A stretch of DNA of 64,000 nt from Culex pipiens pallens (lineage: Eukaryota; Arthropoda; Insecta; Diptera; Culicidae). This document shows, piece after piece, positions 44,501 through 54,800 of this stretch (position 1 is the stretch's first letter; each line of letters opens with the position of its first letter). The DNA is taken from the NCBI RefSeq assembly GCF_016801865.2, contig NC_068938.1:222038663-222102662 (forward strand). The letters are read 5' to 3'. The notes beneath the pieces are model-generated. The model was not told where the DNA came from. It worked only from the letters and a program-made list of their open reading frames with translations, and searched no databases. The translations under genes and the position numbers were made by a program.

Positions 44501-46250
44501 TGTATTTGAATCTTTATCCAATAGTGAACCAAAATTTTATGTTATTAAAATTTGTTGCAAATAGATTTTACATAAATTTATAAATATAGTATGTTTTTAG
44601 ATGATTTTTTTGATAGGATAATTTGACTTTGAATGTTCTAGATTTTTCAATCAATATTTTAAATTCAATTTCTCAAACAACAAAGTCATCCTACCGTTAG
44701 TTTCCACTCTCGCTCCAATGGACCACATTTTTCCGCGCCGGCAGTCTCGTTTCGATTTGTTTATTTGATCGTTTCCGATATCGCACCATCGCATCCAAGA
44801 TCCAAGAAAATTACGACAATGATTTCGCAGCAAAAACCGTTTCAAAGTTCGCCCCAGCCCGGCCTGGGTCCGAGGTTCGGTTCAGAGAAAATGGTTTTGT
44901 TTTGACACTGACGCAGTAAACCGTTCTCAAATTTTATAGTTTTCCCAGATTGGGTTTTCCAAGAAGACGCGCGCATTAATCTATCGCAGCAGGCGACGAA
45001 ATCTCGCGGTGAGCTCGCATTTCCCAACCTTTCTCGGTTCGATTTACTCGACGGGCTGAGGCTTGAGATAATTTATGTAAATTTTGTAAAAGCTAGACAT
45101 TCTACACGTCCATAAAAACATTTGTCCCCTTCCAGCGATATTCGCCGGGCTCGCTCGAATCGAGTGTCGGCGGTGGGTTTATTTTGGGTTCAGTAATTCA
45201 GCACAATGTTTGTCGAGGAGCAACCAAAATTGCAAAGTACGCGTAAAAAGGCAACGACATTTCGGGTGGAGCGTGAAGGGAAATTTTCCACCTTTTCTTT
45301 GCGTTGAGACACGCGCAAGAAAAAAAAATACACGGTGGTTTCATTTACATAAAAGGGGATTTAAAGTGGAAATTTCGAAACACCTCCAAAAGAGCTTATT
45401 GAAATTAACAAGAAAATTCGCTCTCCCACACTGTTTGATTTCGTCAAACAAGAATTCTCGAAGCAATCAAACTTTTACCACACTGATTATGCTCAAATCA
45501 ATTAGCAAGAAAATTCCACCTAATCAAGCCATCATAGGCCTCTTAAGGATTACCGGCTTACTGCGATCAAGCTCAAAAGTTTCCCGCCGTCGTTCTCCGA
45601 AAAGGGGGCCAAACTTTTCCCCAAAACTTTCCCACTGTGCGCGCAAGGACACCAACCTCTCACAAACGCGCGCCCGTGAAAAGCGAAAAAGCTCACGGTT
45701 GGAAAATAAAACTTCTGTCTCGCTTGCCTCCGCTTGTTCCGAAAAAGCAACCTAATATTTTATTCATCGTAACGAGAAATAATAAATATACCGGAAATTT
45801 ATGGGTGGGGTGTGTGTGGAAAGTCAGCAACCAAAAGCCAACATCGTCACAGTTTTACCCTCCTCGCAAAAGAAAAAAGCTTCGAGCGAGAGGAAAATAA
45901 GCAGAATGGATATAGAATGAAATAAAAGAACAAGAAGAGAGTGGGTTTCGTCAAAAAATTTAAAGCACATAATAATACCATCTGATAAGCTGTAATTCGC
46001 TTCGTTTGTGTCTGTTTTTGTTCTCGGCGGCGAAGGCAGAGCCAACTTTGTCTGATGGCTCGAGGCCTGCTACGACGACGACGACGATGATGACGAGGAC
46101 GAAACATGCTGATGGTTGATGTTCTCCGGAGGGCACTCAGGACACTGCTGTAACTCATAGCAGTCGAGAAGAGTCGTAGAGTGTCGAGTGCGGAGGGTGA
46201 CGGATTTCGCCACAGCCTATTACTGGCAGGGGTGTTTAAAACTTTTTACG
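44501..46250. other. Unique island with the window's longest open frame (not called a gene)
   Basis: From 45210 to 45755 (+) a 181-codon frame is open. It opens with TTG, its residues are mostly Lys/Arg/Ser/Asn with few acids, and the plus strand is A/C-rich and T-poor here, which removes stops. No domain, signal peptide or splice boundary is visible. GACGACGACGACGATGATGACG lies at 46075-46096. I treat the frame as compositional, with the small possibility of a real exon. Confidence 0.4.
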
Positions 46251-46453
46251 CACAGGTTTTGATTTTTTATGGACTCTTCAAATTACTGTGGGTATTAAAC
46301 AAACTTTAGGGTTAAAATACTTACAGATTCTATCATATGGAATAGTTTATTACATGGAACAATGAGATTTTTTTCAAGATTTTATTTTTTTGTTTTGAAT
46401 TAAAAGCTACAACAGCTTAATTTTTTAAACTGAGAATCGCAAAAGAAGTTTTG

Positions 46454-46623
46454 GGAGCGTTCTTATATTACGTAACGCAGTTGGGGGGGAGGGGTTCGGA
46501 GGCCGTATTACGCTCCACACAATTTGTTTTAAGCTTGTATGGAAATTTTGTTACGGGGGGGAGGGGGGTGGGAGGGGATCTAAAATTCCGATTTTTTTGC
46601 GTTACGTAATAAAAGAACGCTCC
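46454..46623. mobile_element. 170-bp MITE, GGAGCGTTC/TTACGTAA type
   Basis: The TIRs are GGAGCGTTCTTATATTACGT and the complement of ACGTAATAAAAGAACGCTCC, flanked inward by AACGCA and TGCGTT. The interior has GGGGGGGAGGGG and GGGGGGGAGGGGGGTGGGAG tracts. A truncated relative is at 16430-16520. The SINE to its right inserted within its last three bases: the 14-bp duplication begins with TCC of its end. Confidence 0.85.
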
Positions 46624-46634
46624 ATTTCAAGATA

Positions 46635-46857
46635 AAAAAAAAAACGAAACTATTGGCACTACGCCCCCCGGGGCATGGCCTTCCTCTAACGTGGGATTTC
46701 TGCTCCAGCGCCTCTGACGAGACAGGAGAAACCGGGACCGACGTTTTACTTCACCATCCGATAGAAGCTCAGTGGATAAGGCGGGAATCGAACCCGCGTC
46801 TCATAGCATCATCGGGTTCGGCAGCCGAAGCCGCTACCCCTGCGCCACGAGACCCGT
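46635..46857 (-). mobile_element. tRNA-derived SINE, full-length-looking, 14-bp target duplication
   Basis: Read on the minus strand: GGGTCTCGTGGCGCAGGGGT (D arm / A box), a CGGC-TTCGGCT-GCCG hairpin, and GCGGGTTCGATTCCCGC (perfect T arm / B box). About 110 bases of unrelated body follow, ending GCCAATAGTTTCG and a T-run. Perfect 14-bp repeats TCCATTTCAAGATA flank it (46621-46634 and 46858-46871). The acceptor halves do not pair and the variable region is long, so this is not a functional tRNA. The 246-base frame over it is spurious. Known culicine tRNA SINEs include Twin; identity was not checked. Confidence 0.9.
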
Positions 46858-46871
46858 TCCATTTCAAGATA

Positions 46872-49170
46872 TCATCATTTAAAAAACTTTGTTTTTAAAG
46901 TTTTTTAAATACTGTCATCCAAAACCCTAATGCCAAAATCAATTCCATCATCTCCTAGGAAACTTCTTGTTAAACGATTTAGCTTTTCAAATAATTAGTT
47001 TTTGTCACTTTCAGTACAGCCATTTTAGAAAAAAAAATTGAAAATTTAAAAAAAAACCTAATGAACGTACAATTTTATTATTAACGTTTTTAGCTACTGC
47101 CGTAATTGTTAATTTTCCATATCTTTTAAAAGTTTTTCTTACAGTAGTTTATATGAAAAATTAATATACAACAATTCCATTTGAACAGAGCCTAAACCGA
47201 AAAAAGTTCTCCGATCGGGATTTTTCTGGGGGTTCCTTGGCCGAAATAATTAGACCCGTATTTTTTTGTTTGGCAGTTAAGGTGACCTACATCGCGCTAG
47301 GGTGGTCCCAAAAACGGATATTTTCGTCAATCCTTGCAAAAAAAACACTTTTTTCATAAAATCATAACTCCGTGCTATTTCAACCAATTTTATCTGTCTA
47401 GGACGCAAATAAAATGTGATTAAATTGCCTTTAAAAGAAAAATAGTTCAAAGACCGAAAAATGTAGCCAAACATTTGAAAAGGTCGAATGAAACTGCCAT
47501 TTTGACGGTGTCTGGACCAAAGAGCCTACGCCTGAACATATTTTTTTCGGATTCCTTGAACAATTTTAATTAACAAACTTTAAAATGGGATTCCGAGATT
47601 TGTTTTTTTTTTTAAATATAAAGTTGGTTTTCGAAAAAATCACGAAATTGGGTAAAAATCAACATCTTTTAAATTTCAGCGATGACCAATACATGTTTGG
47701 GTATTACAATTTTCGTAATTAAAAGACGCAGATTAGAAAGGTACGCGGAAAAATGGATTTTCCGATTTTGACATTAGTTTTTTTTACTAACAAAAAAAAT
47801 CAATTTCTCGAAATCTATGTTTTCTTTTAAAAATTTTTTTTGACATGTTTAAGTGTACAAAAAACTGCATCTTTTGAACCATAGAAAAATATGGACAAAC
47901 ATTTTGAGGCCGAATTATGAGTTTTTCTTTAAATAAAATGTATGCCTTAGGAAAAATATAAGATTCAGTCGAATTTTTTTTTAAATATCGAAAAGTATTT
48001 AACAGATTTTTTTTTGAAGATTTGCTACATTTTCATTAAAATTTAAATTTAACTGAAAATTCCAGTTTTTCGATTTTTTTAAAATAATGTCCATGATTCC
48101 TGAAAATATTTTATTCTCGAAAAGTTCAGACAATTTCCAATAAATTGCCTAAGAGTCATCAAAGATTGCACCTCTGGTTGCTGAAATACAGCAAATAAAA
48201 GCAACTAATGGTCCAATTTTCAATATCGAAAAATAAAACATTGGTAAAATCTTTTCGAAAAAAGATGTTTTAAAATTTTGGAATCAAGACTAACATTTCA
48301 ATGTTGAAATTCTGGCCCTTTTGAAATGTTAATCTTGATCCCAAAAAATTCCAAAAAAATCGAATAAAATTACAAAAAATGTTTTTATTCGAAGAATTAA
48401 TATAGCATGCCAATTCTTAACACTTTTTTCCTATTTAAACTTAATCTATTCAATTACGATTATGAGATTTTTTTTTGTCACATTTTCTGACGTCCATGAT
48501 TGAGGCTTGTGATTTTTCACGGCGAAAAAAATCGAAATTTCACGGCATGGCAAATTCCACGGCATGTCAATCACAAAGACTTGGATTTGGGCTTCTTGGG
48601 CAAATCACAAAGATTTGGAACAATTCCAACAGGTCATAAAATATTCAATAAAAACTATTTTCATGTCGTGAGATTAGTTAGTAAAACTACAATGAAATTT
48701 TGTCAGTGGATATTTTAGTGTTTGCAGAATAGTATAATATGGACAATTCAGTAGAGCCAAAGCATTTTTTTTATTTTCGTATTTTGGCCCTAGTCGTGGT
48801 CGAGAGACAAACTAAAAAATATCAAAAATTTTAGTTTCAAGTTAAATTCCTTGAAACAATGAACCAAAAAGTATCACAATTTGTTTTATTCATCGCAACA
48901 ATTATGATACTGTAAAAAATTGAAAAATTTCATTGAATTTAAGAACATCATTTTTTACTGAAAGTTTGACGTCTTTCTCCAATCTATGGTTTAAGAAATC
49001 TAGATTTCCAAAATGCCAAAAAATATCTTAAGTGCGAAATGGACCTACTTAAATATTTGGGTAATTTCGGTGGATGGAATGTGTGCATAGGAGAACTAAT
49101 TGAACAAATAATGGTAATTTTTATAAAATAACATCAAATCATTAAAAAAAATACCTGTTATTAAAAAATC
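46872..49170. repeat. Diverged dispersed-repeat block
   Basis: 47205-47530 carries AAAAAAGTTCTCCGATCGGG (compare AAAAAGTTCTCCGATCAAG at 62659) and GACCTACATCGCGCTAGGG (compare 3571). 48060-48200 parallels 1390-1540. 48300-48345 parallels 1741-1775 inverted (TTTTGAAATGTTA). Around 48520-48620 there are short local repeats (CACGGCATG twice, TCACAAAGA(C/T)TTGGA twice). No coding signal. Confidence 0.5.
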
Positions 49171-49801
49171 AAACTGAAACGTTATGAATCCCTGCAAAAC
49201 CCGCAGAGTTATACATCGCGCTAGGTCGTGCATACACGGATCCTTGCCCCGGTGCCCTTCTGCTGCTGATGATGGTAATGATAACGAGTCAACGTCGACG
49301 ACGTCGACAGCATAAAACCAGAATCCGACCGAAAATGCCAGCCATTTACATTTCCCATACACATATTGCCACCAAAAAACCTCAGAGCATCTTGTTCTTC
49401 TCCCTTCCCTGCCAAGTCGGTTCCGGTGATGAGTGAGCGAGTGATGAGAATGTAAATATATTTATGAACGTCGTAATGACGGTTTTGATCTTCGACAAAT
49501 AGATTCCTGTACTTTTCTTCCCCCTTCCTCCCACTTGCCCACACTGCTGTGAGAACTTTTGCCAGAGACCTATTAAGGATCGAGTTCCGGGAAAAGGAAA
49601 TCGTGCACACACACACTCACCTGTTTCGTGAATTAGGTGGGCCAAGAAAGTTTGGCTGCGCGCACACGTGAGATGAAAGCCATATGTTTGCAGAAACGCG
49701 AATCGAACATCAAACGAAATCCAATTTCGCTTATCAATTATTCGTGAATTTGATTTTAATTTCTTCTTTTCTTCTTCTACTTTTCTCTTTCACATTTTCC
49801 A
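49171..49801. promoter_or_regulatory. Unique island upstream of the signal-peptide exon; possible promoter / 5' UTR region
   Basis: GC-richer sequence with a CAACGTCGACGACGTCGACA palindromic run (49290-49309), then an AT-rich stretch ending in a strong pyrimidine tract and TTTTCCAG (49773-49801). That end could be the acceptor of a 5' UTR intron, so transcription could begin further upstream. I see no convincing TATA or initiator element and do not place a start site. Confidence 0.3.
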
Positions 49802-49935
49802 GTGAATTAGCGGAGCCATGCGAGAGTGACAGTGACAGCATAATCGAAGCCAAAACCAAAACGTCAAACCAAATGAATTTATAGATGTATTTTTTTGTCT
49901 GTTACCAAATATTTGAAAAGTAAGAGTTATTAGAT
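49802..49935 (+). other. Putative 5' UTR segment with two short upstream ORFs
   Basis: It follows TTTTCCAG and precedes the ATG at 49936. It contains ATGCGAGAGTGA (49818-49829, three codons) and ATGAATTTATAG (49872-49883, three codons), both closed before the main ATG. An in-frame TAA (49921-49923) lies five codons before the main ATG. If the transcript includes this segment, the short upstream ORFs could lower translation. Confidence 0.35.
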
Positions 49936-49999
49936 ATGAATAGTATTGTTATTATCAGTTTATGGATATTATTGCTATTTAACAAAGTTTTATGTCAAG
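49936..49999 (+). CDS. First coding exon: signal peptide of an unidentified secreted or membrane protein (partial)
   Basis: The ATG at 49936 has G at -3 and an in-frame TAA five codons upstream, so it is the natural start of this frame. The 21 codons begin MNSIVIIS, have a hydrophobic core (IVIISLWILLLF, residues 4-15) and end KVLCQ, a typical eukaryotic signal peptide with a likely cleavage near the Cys/Gln. The exon stops after CAAG at a consensus donor (GTAAGT, 50000-50005) with one base of the next codon (phase 1, so residue 22 begins with G, probably Gly). Without splicing the frame ends after nine more codons. Signal peptides ending -CQG with a phase-1 donor occur in several surface-protein families. 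From memory, insect alpha-7-like nicotinic acetylcholine receptor subunits mature at QGPHEKRLL-like sequence, which would fit. I found no exon encoding that in the remaining 14 kb, so the product is unproven. The next exon must lie beyond this window or be unrecognised. Confidence 0.6.
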
Positions 50000-50307
50000 G
50001 TAAGTGCCACTTTCCCCTTTGCGTCTGATTAGTTTGTAAGTTATTAGCGACGGAAAGAAGCTAATAAAAGTCTCTGCGAAGAAATGCATTCATATTCAGC
50101 ACAAAAGAAAACGAGAGGGAATTTACATTTTTAATGCTTCTTTTTGTCGTACTTGCTGGCAATTGTTGTTGTTGTTCGCGAAAAGTCCCTTTCACCACGA
50201 TGACGACGAATACACGACGACATGTGACGTTGCGATGATCACAGTAAGCCGTGCTGGGACTCCTTTTCATACAACGTGGTTTTCAGTTGTAGTTGTTGTT
50301 GGTACAT
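50000..50307 (+). other. Start of putative intron 1 (unique sequence)
   Basis: It begins GTAAGTGCCACTTTCCCC. It contains TTGTTGTTGTTGTTC (50165-50179) and ACGATGACGACGAATACACG (50198-50217). No coding frame. Confidence 0.4.
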
Positions 50308-50418
50308 GCACAGAAAAAAAAGTTGCATGCAAAATCATGTAAATTTAGATGGGATTCATTGGAGTTTTACATAAAGTCAAACGGAAAATTTAAATTTGAC
50401 CAATTTTTTTTTCTGTGC
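50308..50418. mobile_element. 111-bp short-TIR MITE
   Basis: GCACAGAAAAAAAA at the left and TTTTTTTTTCTGTGC at the right form the TIR. The interior has TGTAAATTTAGATGGGATTC and a TAAATTTGACCAA end. Similar ends to 19747-19964. No target duplication is evident. Confidence 0.65.
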
Positions 50419-51290
50419 GTAAAAAAAGCTTCCTCATTACATGCATAGAACATAGCAGGCGTTGCCGTGTGACGTGGTCGCGCGAGATGCTGTGTGTGTG
50501 TGGAAAAATTTATGAAAAGCAATGTATGTTTGTGAGTGAGTGAAATTTGGGCTCGAGCTTGATGTCGTGCTGCGGGGTGGGTTCAAGCGGCGAGAGCAAA
50601 TAAATAAAACATCACATCAGATGGAAGGAGGGCCGAGTTGGGGGCGGTGAATTTTGAAACAATGTTTGTTTTTTCAACCCATTGAAATCATAGACCGCGA
50701 GTTGCTGCTGCCTGTGGAGGAGGGAAATATATTATCATACTTTTGAATGTTTTAATGAAAACAGCCATGATTAGGGAGAGGATTAGAGCTTGTAATTTTT
50801 TAATACTCAGAAGAGCTTTTGATAAATGTTGGAATTAAGTGCGTGTTTATGGCATAATTTTGTACAAATTCTGAGCAAAAAAAAAGATGTTTTTAAAGGA
50901 CCCATGGAATTGCCAAGAAATTCGTAAAGGAGGACATCTTGCATAAAACAGAAGAATTGGAAACTGATGAATTCTATTGGTATATGACCAAGTTTTAGAG
51001 AATTCAGAATTAGTTTGCACCAGTCAAATAAACCACATTACATATATAGAGTAAACCTAACCCGGCTCAAGGCGGACCTTTATCAGAAAATCATTTTTTA
51101 TCCAATTCCTGATCATCACAATGCACCTGAAAAAAACCTTATTCAAAAAAAATAAGAAATTAATATTTTTTAATATTTATTGACTTAAAAACAAATGCTT
51201 GAAGTGTCACATTTGGTAAGAAATAATGAAACATAAGACGATTCAAAATGTGTTCTCAAATTTTTATATTGATTTATAACAGATTTGTCA
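50419..51290. other. Unique island tail then AT-rich sequence
   Basis: TGTGTGTGTGTGG (50490-50502) and a GTGAGTGAGTGAAAT run (50531-50545). No gene recognised. Confidence 0.45.
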
Positions 51291-51309
51291 GTTTAAATTT
51301 ATTGGCCTC

Positions 51310-51497
51310 TAGCCATTGCACAGTGGTCCAGATCGCAAAATTTGAGAAATTGGATTCTTCGAAAATGATGACGTTTTTGAGCTTTGGTGTCTTCAGAAGA
51401 GTTGTTGTAAATGAAAAGGGACCATATTCTACTTGGTTAAAAATTAGGCCGGTTCATGATAGAACTGTTTTTTATTGGTATTTTAACAATACAGGAA
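51310..51497 (+). repeat. Dispersed repeat R3 (left part), interrupted
   Basis: CATTGCACAGTGGTCCAGAT, then TTGGTGTCTTCAGAAGAGTT, then GTAAATGAAAAGGGACCATA, then GGTTAAAAATTAGGCCGGTT. This is the same order as the minus strand at 44500-44330. It is interrupted at 51498 by the next element and may resume after 52125 (TTTTCTTCAGGAAAGTTGTG). Confidence 0.65.
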
Positions 51498-52125
51498 CCG
51501 TCAGTGGGGGTGACTATGGGTCAAAAAACGAAACACCTCTCGAAATTTCTTAATAACAAAAACAATTTAAATAACATCGAAAATCTTTTAACGTAGATTT
51601 GTTCTTAGATAGTTTACTAACATTTTCCCAAAATATGGTCGATTTTGATGAACACTACCTTAAATGCCAATTGTTTGAAAATTGACCCAATCTCACCCCT
51701 TAGAGGGGGTGACATTGGGTCAAATGAAACTAAAATGATGCTGAAATACAAAGATATGGTAAAAACAAGTCATCCAACAGCGTTTCTTGTTCGAGGGAAT
51801 CGTATTGACACGCTACAATGTTTGAAGTGGAGATTTTCAAATATTTGGGTAGTTTTCGAGCAATTCTAACAATAATATTAGAAAAATGATTTTTCGAGAG
51901 GTCATTTTTGGCCAAAAACGTACCCCAACTTTAGACATCTGCCAAAATAACAGGATATGTTCTAGGAACGATTTTTTTTCAGCGAAGTCATCTTAAGATG
52001 TCCCCTACACAACCCTTTTAACAGAATTCAGTTTCATTGAAAAGAATCTGAGAAATGGTAAAATCCGTAAAAAATCACTTTGACCCAATCTCACCCCCCA
52101 GACCCAATGTCACCCCCACTGACGG
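51498..52125. mobile_element. 628-bp element with CCGTCAGTGGGGGTGAC ends
   Basis: The TIRs are CCGTCAGTGGGGGTGACTAT followed by GGGTCA, and the complement of TGACCC, AATGTCACCCCCACTGACGG. Additional internal copies of the GGGGGTGACATTGGGTCA motif occur near 51706-51722 (direct) and as GACCCAATCTCACCCC near 51684 and 52082 (inverted). The layout of terminal plus internal copies of a roughly 16-bp motif resembles the elements at 35129 and 39591 with different sequence. An end fragment is at 42537. No transposase. Confidence 0.85.
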
Positions 52126-52960
52126 AATATTTTTTTGAAATTGTTTTCTTCAGGAAAGTTGTGGGCATGCCATTTTATCATGGCGTCTACGGCTTCTACG
52201 ATTAGTATTTTCAATTGCATCATGACAAACCCTCAAAAACCAGTTTTTTTGCCTTGGAAACTAGGAGTTTAGTTATATAGAAAGGTGATCGTTTTTTAAG
52301 AGGTCAATTTTAACTTAAGGCCCAAAAGCTAGAGTCATTTTAAGGCAAAAAAGAGGCAATTTCAATATTTAAATATTTCAAAAATGCGCAAGCCATATTT
52401 TATGCGCCTGGTAGAATTAAAAATAGGAGAACAAAATAGGAGCACTTCTAACCCTGAAACAATAAAACATTTTTGGTCCTATTTGGGATTTTATTGGTTT
52501 CTAAGGTTACCTGGCGCTTTACATTTAACTATTTTTGAAAAAATATGTTTATGCCTTCCGATTTTTTTTCATTATTTTCCTTCTGTTGCACTTAAATTTT
52601 CATGGAAAAGTTTAACTTTTATGAAAAAATATATTTTTGCCCCCTTATTTTTCAGTCCCACTTTGAAGGGGGTGACTACAAATTTAAATAAAATTTGTGT
52701 TGCCGAATACAAAACTTTTTGAGGTGCTGTACATTTGAACTCCACAAAAATTGAAAATATTTTTGATCGACCCCGATGCTAAACATGATTTTGAATGTAG
52801 GAAAATGCATTTCAAAATATTTTCAGTCGGTTAAACTTCTTTTTCCTTTCAAATTTTGAAGTTTTTCGAAACAATATTTTTTGTCTCCTGATTTGGGAGG
52901 GTGTTTACTCTATAAATGAGAGGAAGGCACCAAACCCCTAAAGGTGGATTAAGTAACGTT
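52126..52960. repeat. Dispersed-repeat block ending with the CACCAAACCCCTAAAGGTGG edge
   Basis: The right edge GAGGAAGGCACCAAACCCCT, then AAAGGTGGATTAAGTAACG, is the inverted counterpart of the edge at 20985-21020. A 112-codon frame (52384-52722) is Phe/Leu/Lys-rich and looks AT-driven. The body is unclassified. Confidence 0.5.
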
Positions 52961-53640
52961 TTTCTAATAAAGATACCTAATGATACCATGATGTTTTTGA
53001 AAACTCTTAATCAGCTATTGAAAATGGTTTAGGAAAAGCAATTTATTGTACAACATGATCCCATTGTTATTATTTGCATAGTCTATGTCTAAATAGATTT
53101 TTTTCTGTACCATATTGTTCTTTTGTGCTTTTGGGCTCATTCAAAAATGCTTAGAATTTTTGAAATTGTGTCATATAATTTTTCACTGTCTGCTCTAATT
53201 TAAAGAAATCTCTAAATGAAGTATTTTGCACCTTGTAAATGTAAAATTATCTGAAAACCTTTTTTTTTAAATCATCTGCATTTCTAAGATAAGGAAAAAA
53301 GCTTTTGAAAATATTTCGGGATCGAAAAGTCGCAGAGCTATTGCGTTCTCTGTGAATAATTTGCAATGCTTCGTTAATAGATGGAACTGATCTTGCGTGC
53401 TATTGAAAACTATTCTAATAGATGTTAAATGATCTTAAAAAAATAAAAATAAAATCAAGCAAATCCATCCATTCATATATATTTTTGAAACTTTGTCTTA
53501 TTTTATCTTGTTTTTCGATCTTTTTTTCAGTTCAAATACTTTTTCAATATTTCGAAAAAAATAATTAAAGAAATCTTGCTGTGCGCATTCTTATCTTCAA
53601 TCAACATTTTATGATCCATAACTCAAGCAAACAATTGAAG
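52961..53640. other. AT-rich sequence, nothing recognised
   Basis: No gene or element ends. Confidence 0.45.
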
Positions 53641-54800
53641 TTCCCCCTAAATTCCATCTAGTTTACCGTCTTCTCACTAACCACCTGATTTCACTCAACA
53701 CAATGGAGCCAATTGACATATGCTCCAAATATTTGATCTCCTTTCATCCACGTGCTCAATGGGGAGGGTCGCACACTTTTCCAGCTATTTTTTCCAAACC
53801 CAAACATCTTTAAAAACAGCAAAAGAAAAAAGTTGATACACACACGTGCACTCGGTTAATATGTGGTCGGAAAAATTCACTGGGAAAACTCCTCACCAGC
53901 CGTCGTCGTCGCCTACTTGGGGTGTGGGAGTTTCTCTCTCGACCAAAAAAGATGAAGAAGAAGAAAGAAGCTTTAAGTAGGCATTTAGTCGGCTTTTCAG
54001 GTGAAGAGATATGTTGCTAATAAACAATAGGTCGCAATGAACCCCTGGCCGGGGAGGCCTGCTTGGATCGGCAAGTGAGAGTGTCTGCCTGATGAGGGTG
54101 CCAACTGAACCATAAAGCATTACACACTTCCTGTCGTCTTATTTTTCTTTGCGACTTTTTCGAAACCTTTGCCGATGATGATAACGTCACTTGTGAGAAT
54201 GGGGAGGGAGGGTGAAGAAGACGATGCTAATGAAATTGTGCGCGTGGGAAAAACCGACGGCGAAGGTGAGCTCTCCGTTTATTAGTGCACTTTTGTTTAT
54301 AAACACACATACACACGTACAAACACATATTTTCATACCTGTTGCGGTGTTGGTGGTGGCAGCAGATGGCAAATAAGCACCACGAGCTACCGTATTTTGA
54401 CCCAAGTGTTTCGGGTTTTTTTGCTGTTCGTTTCAACTTTAAAAGAAGACGAATAAATGTCTGTGGGGAAATTGGTTTGATGTTGAGCATATTGCCACAG
54501 AGAAACCGAAAAGAAATCCCATCATTGTGTGTGTTGTTTGGCGTCTTTTCCTATTGTTTACCACCGCGCGCCTGCCACACTGATCTGGTCTACTTGATGT
54601 GAGAGTGTGTTTGTGGTTCTCGTGTTTCTCGTGCCGCTTTGTGAAAATGTGAAGCTTCTTGGAACTTGGGGCTTGGCTTCTAATGGGGAAGTTCAATCGA
54701 ATAGGTTACTGGTTGCGCGGCAAGAGCAACAAGAAGCATCTCTCGTTTTCCTTCGTTTGCTTCAAAGAAGGAATTAGGAATGAAACATAAATGTGGAATG
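53641..54800. other. GC-richer unique island
   Basis: AAGATGAAGAAGAAGAAAGAAG (53949-53970), ACACACATACACACG (54303-54317). Overlapping 70-87-codon frames on both strands show no domain. No gene is called. Confidence 0.45.

Noticed and set aside
46772..46857. Possible tRNA gene on the minus strand (perfect T arm, CGG-loop hairpin)
   Set aside because: The acceptor halves do not pair, the variable region is too long, and perfect target duplications show a SINE.
46653..46898. 82-codon frame with protein-like composition
   Set aside because: It lies over the tRNA-derived SINE and its flank; the GC-rich composition comes from the SINE.
49684..49884. 66-codon frame with a hydrophobic stretch just upstream of the signal-peptide exon
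   Set aside because: Its hydrophobic run is the translated pyrimidine tract of a likely splice acceptor, and it ends within the putative 5' UTR.
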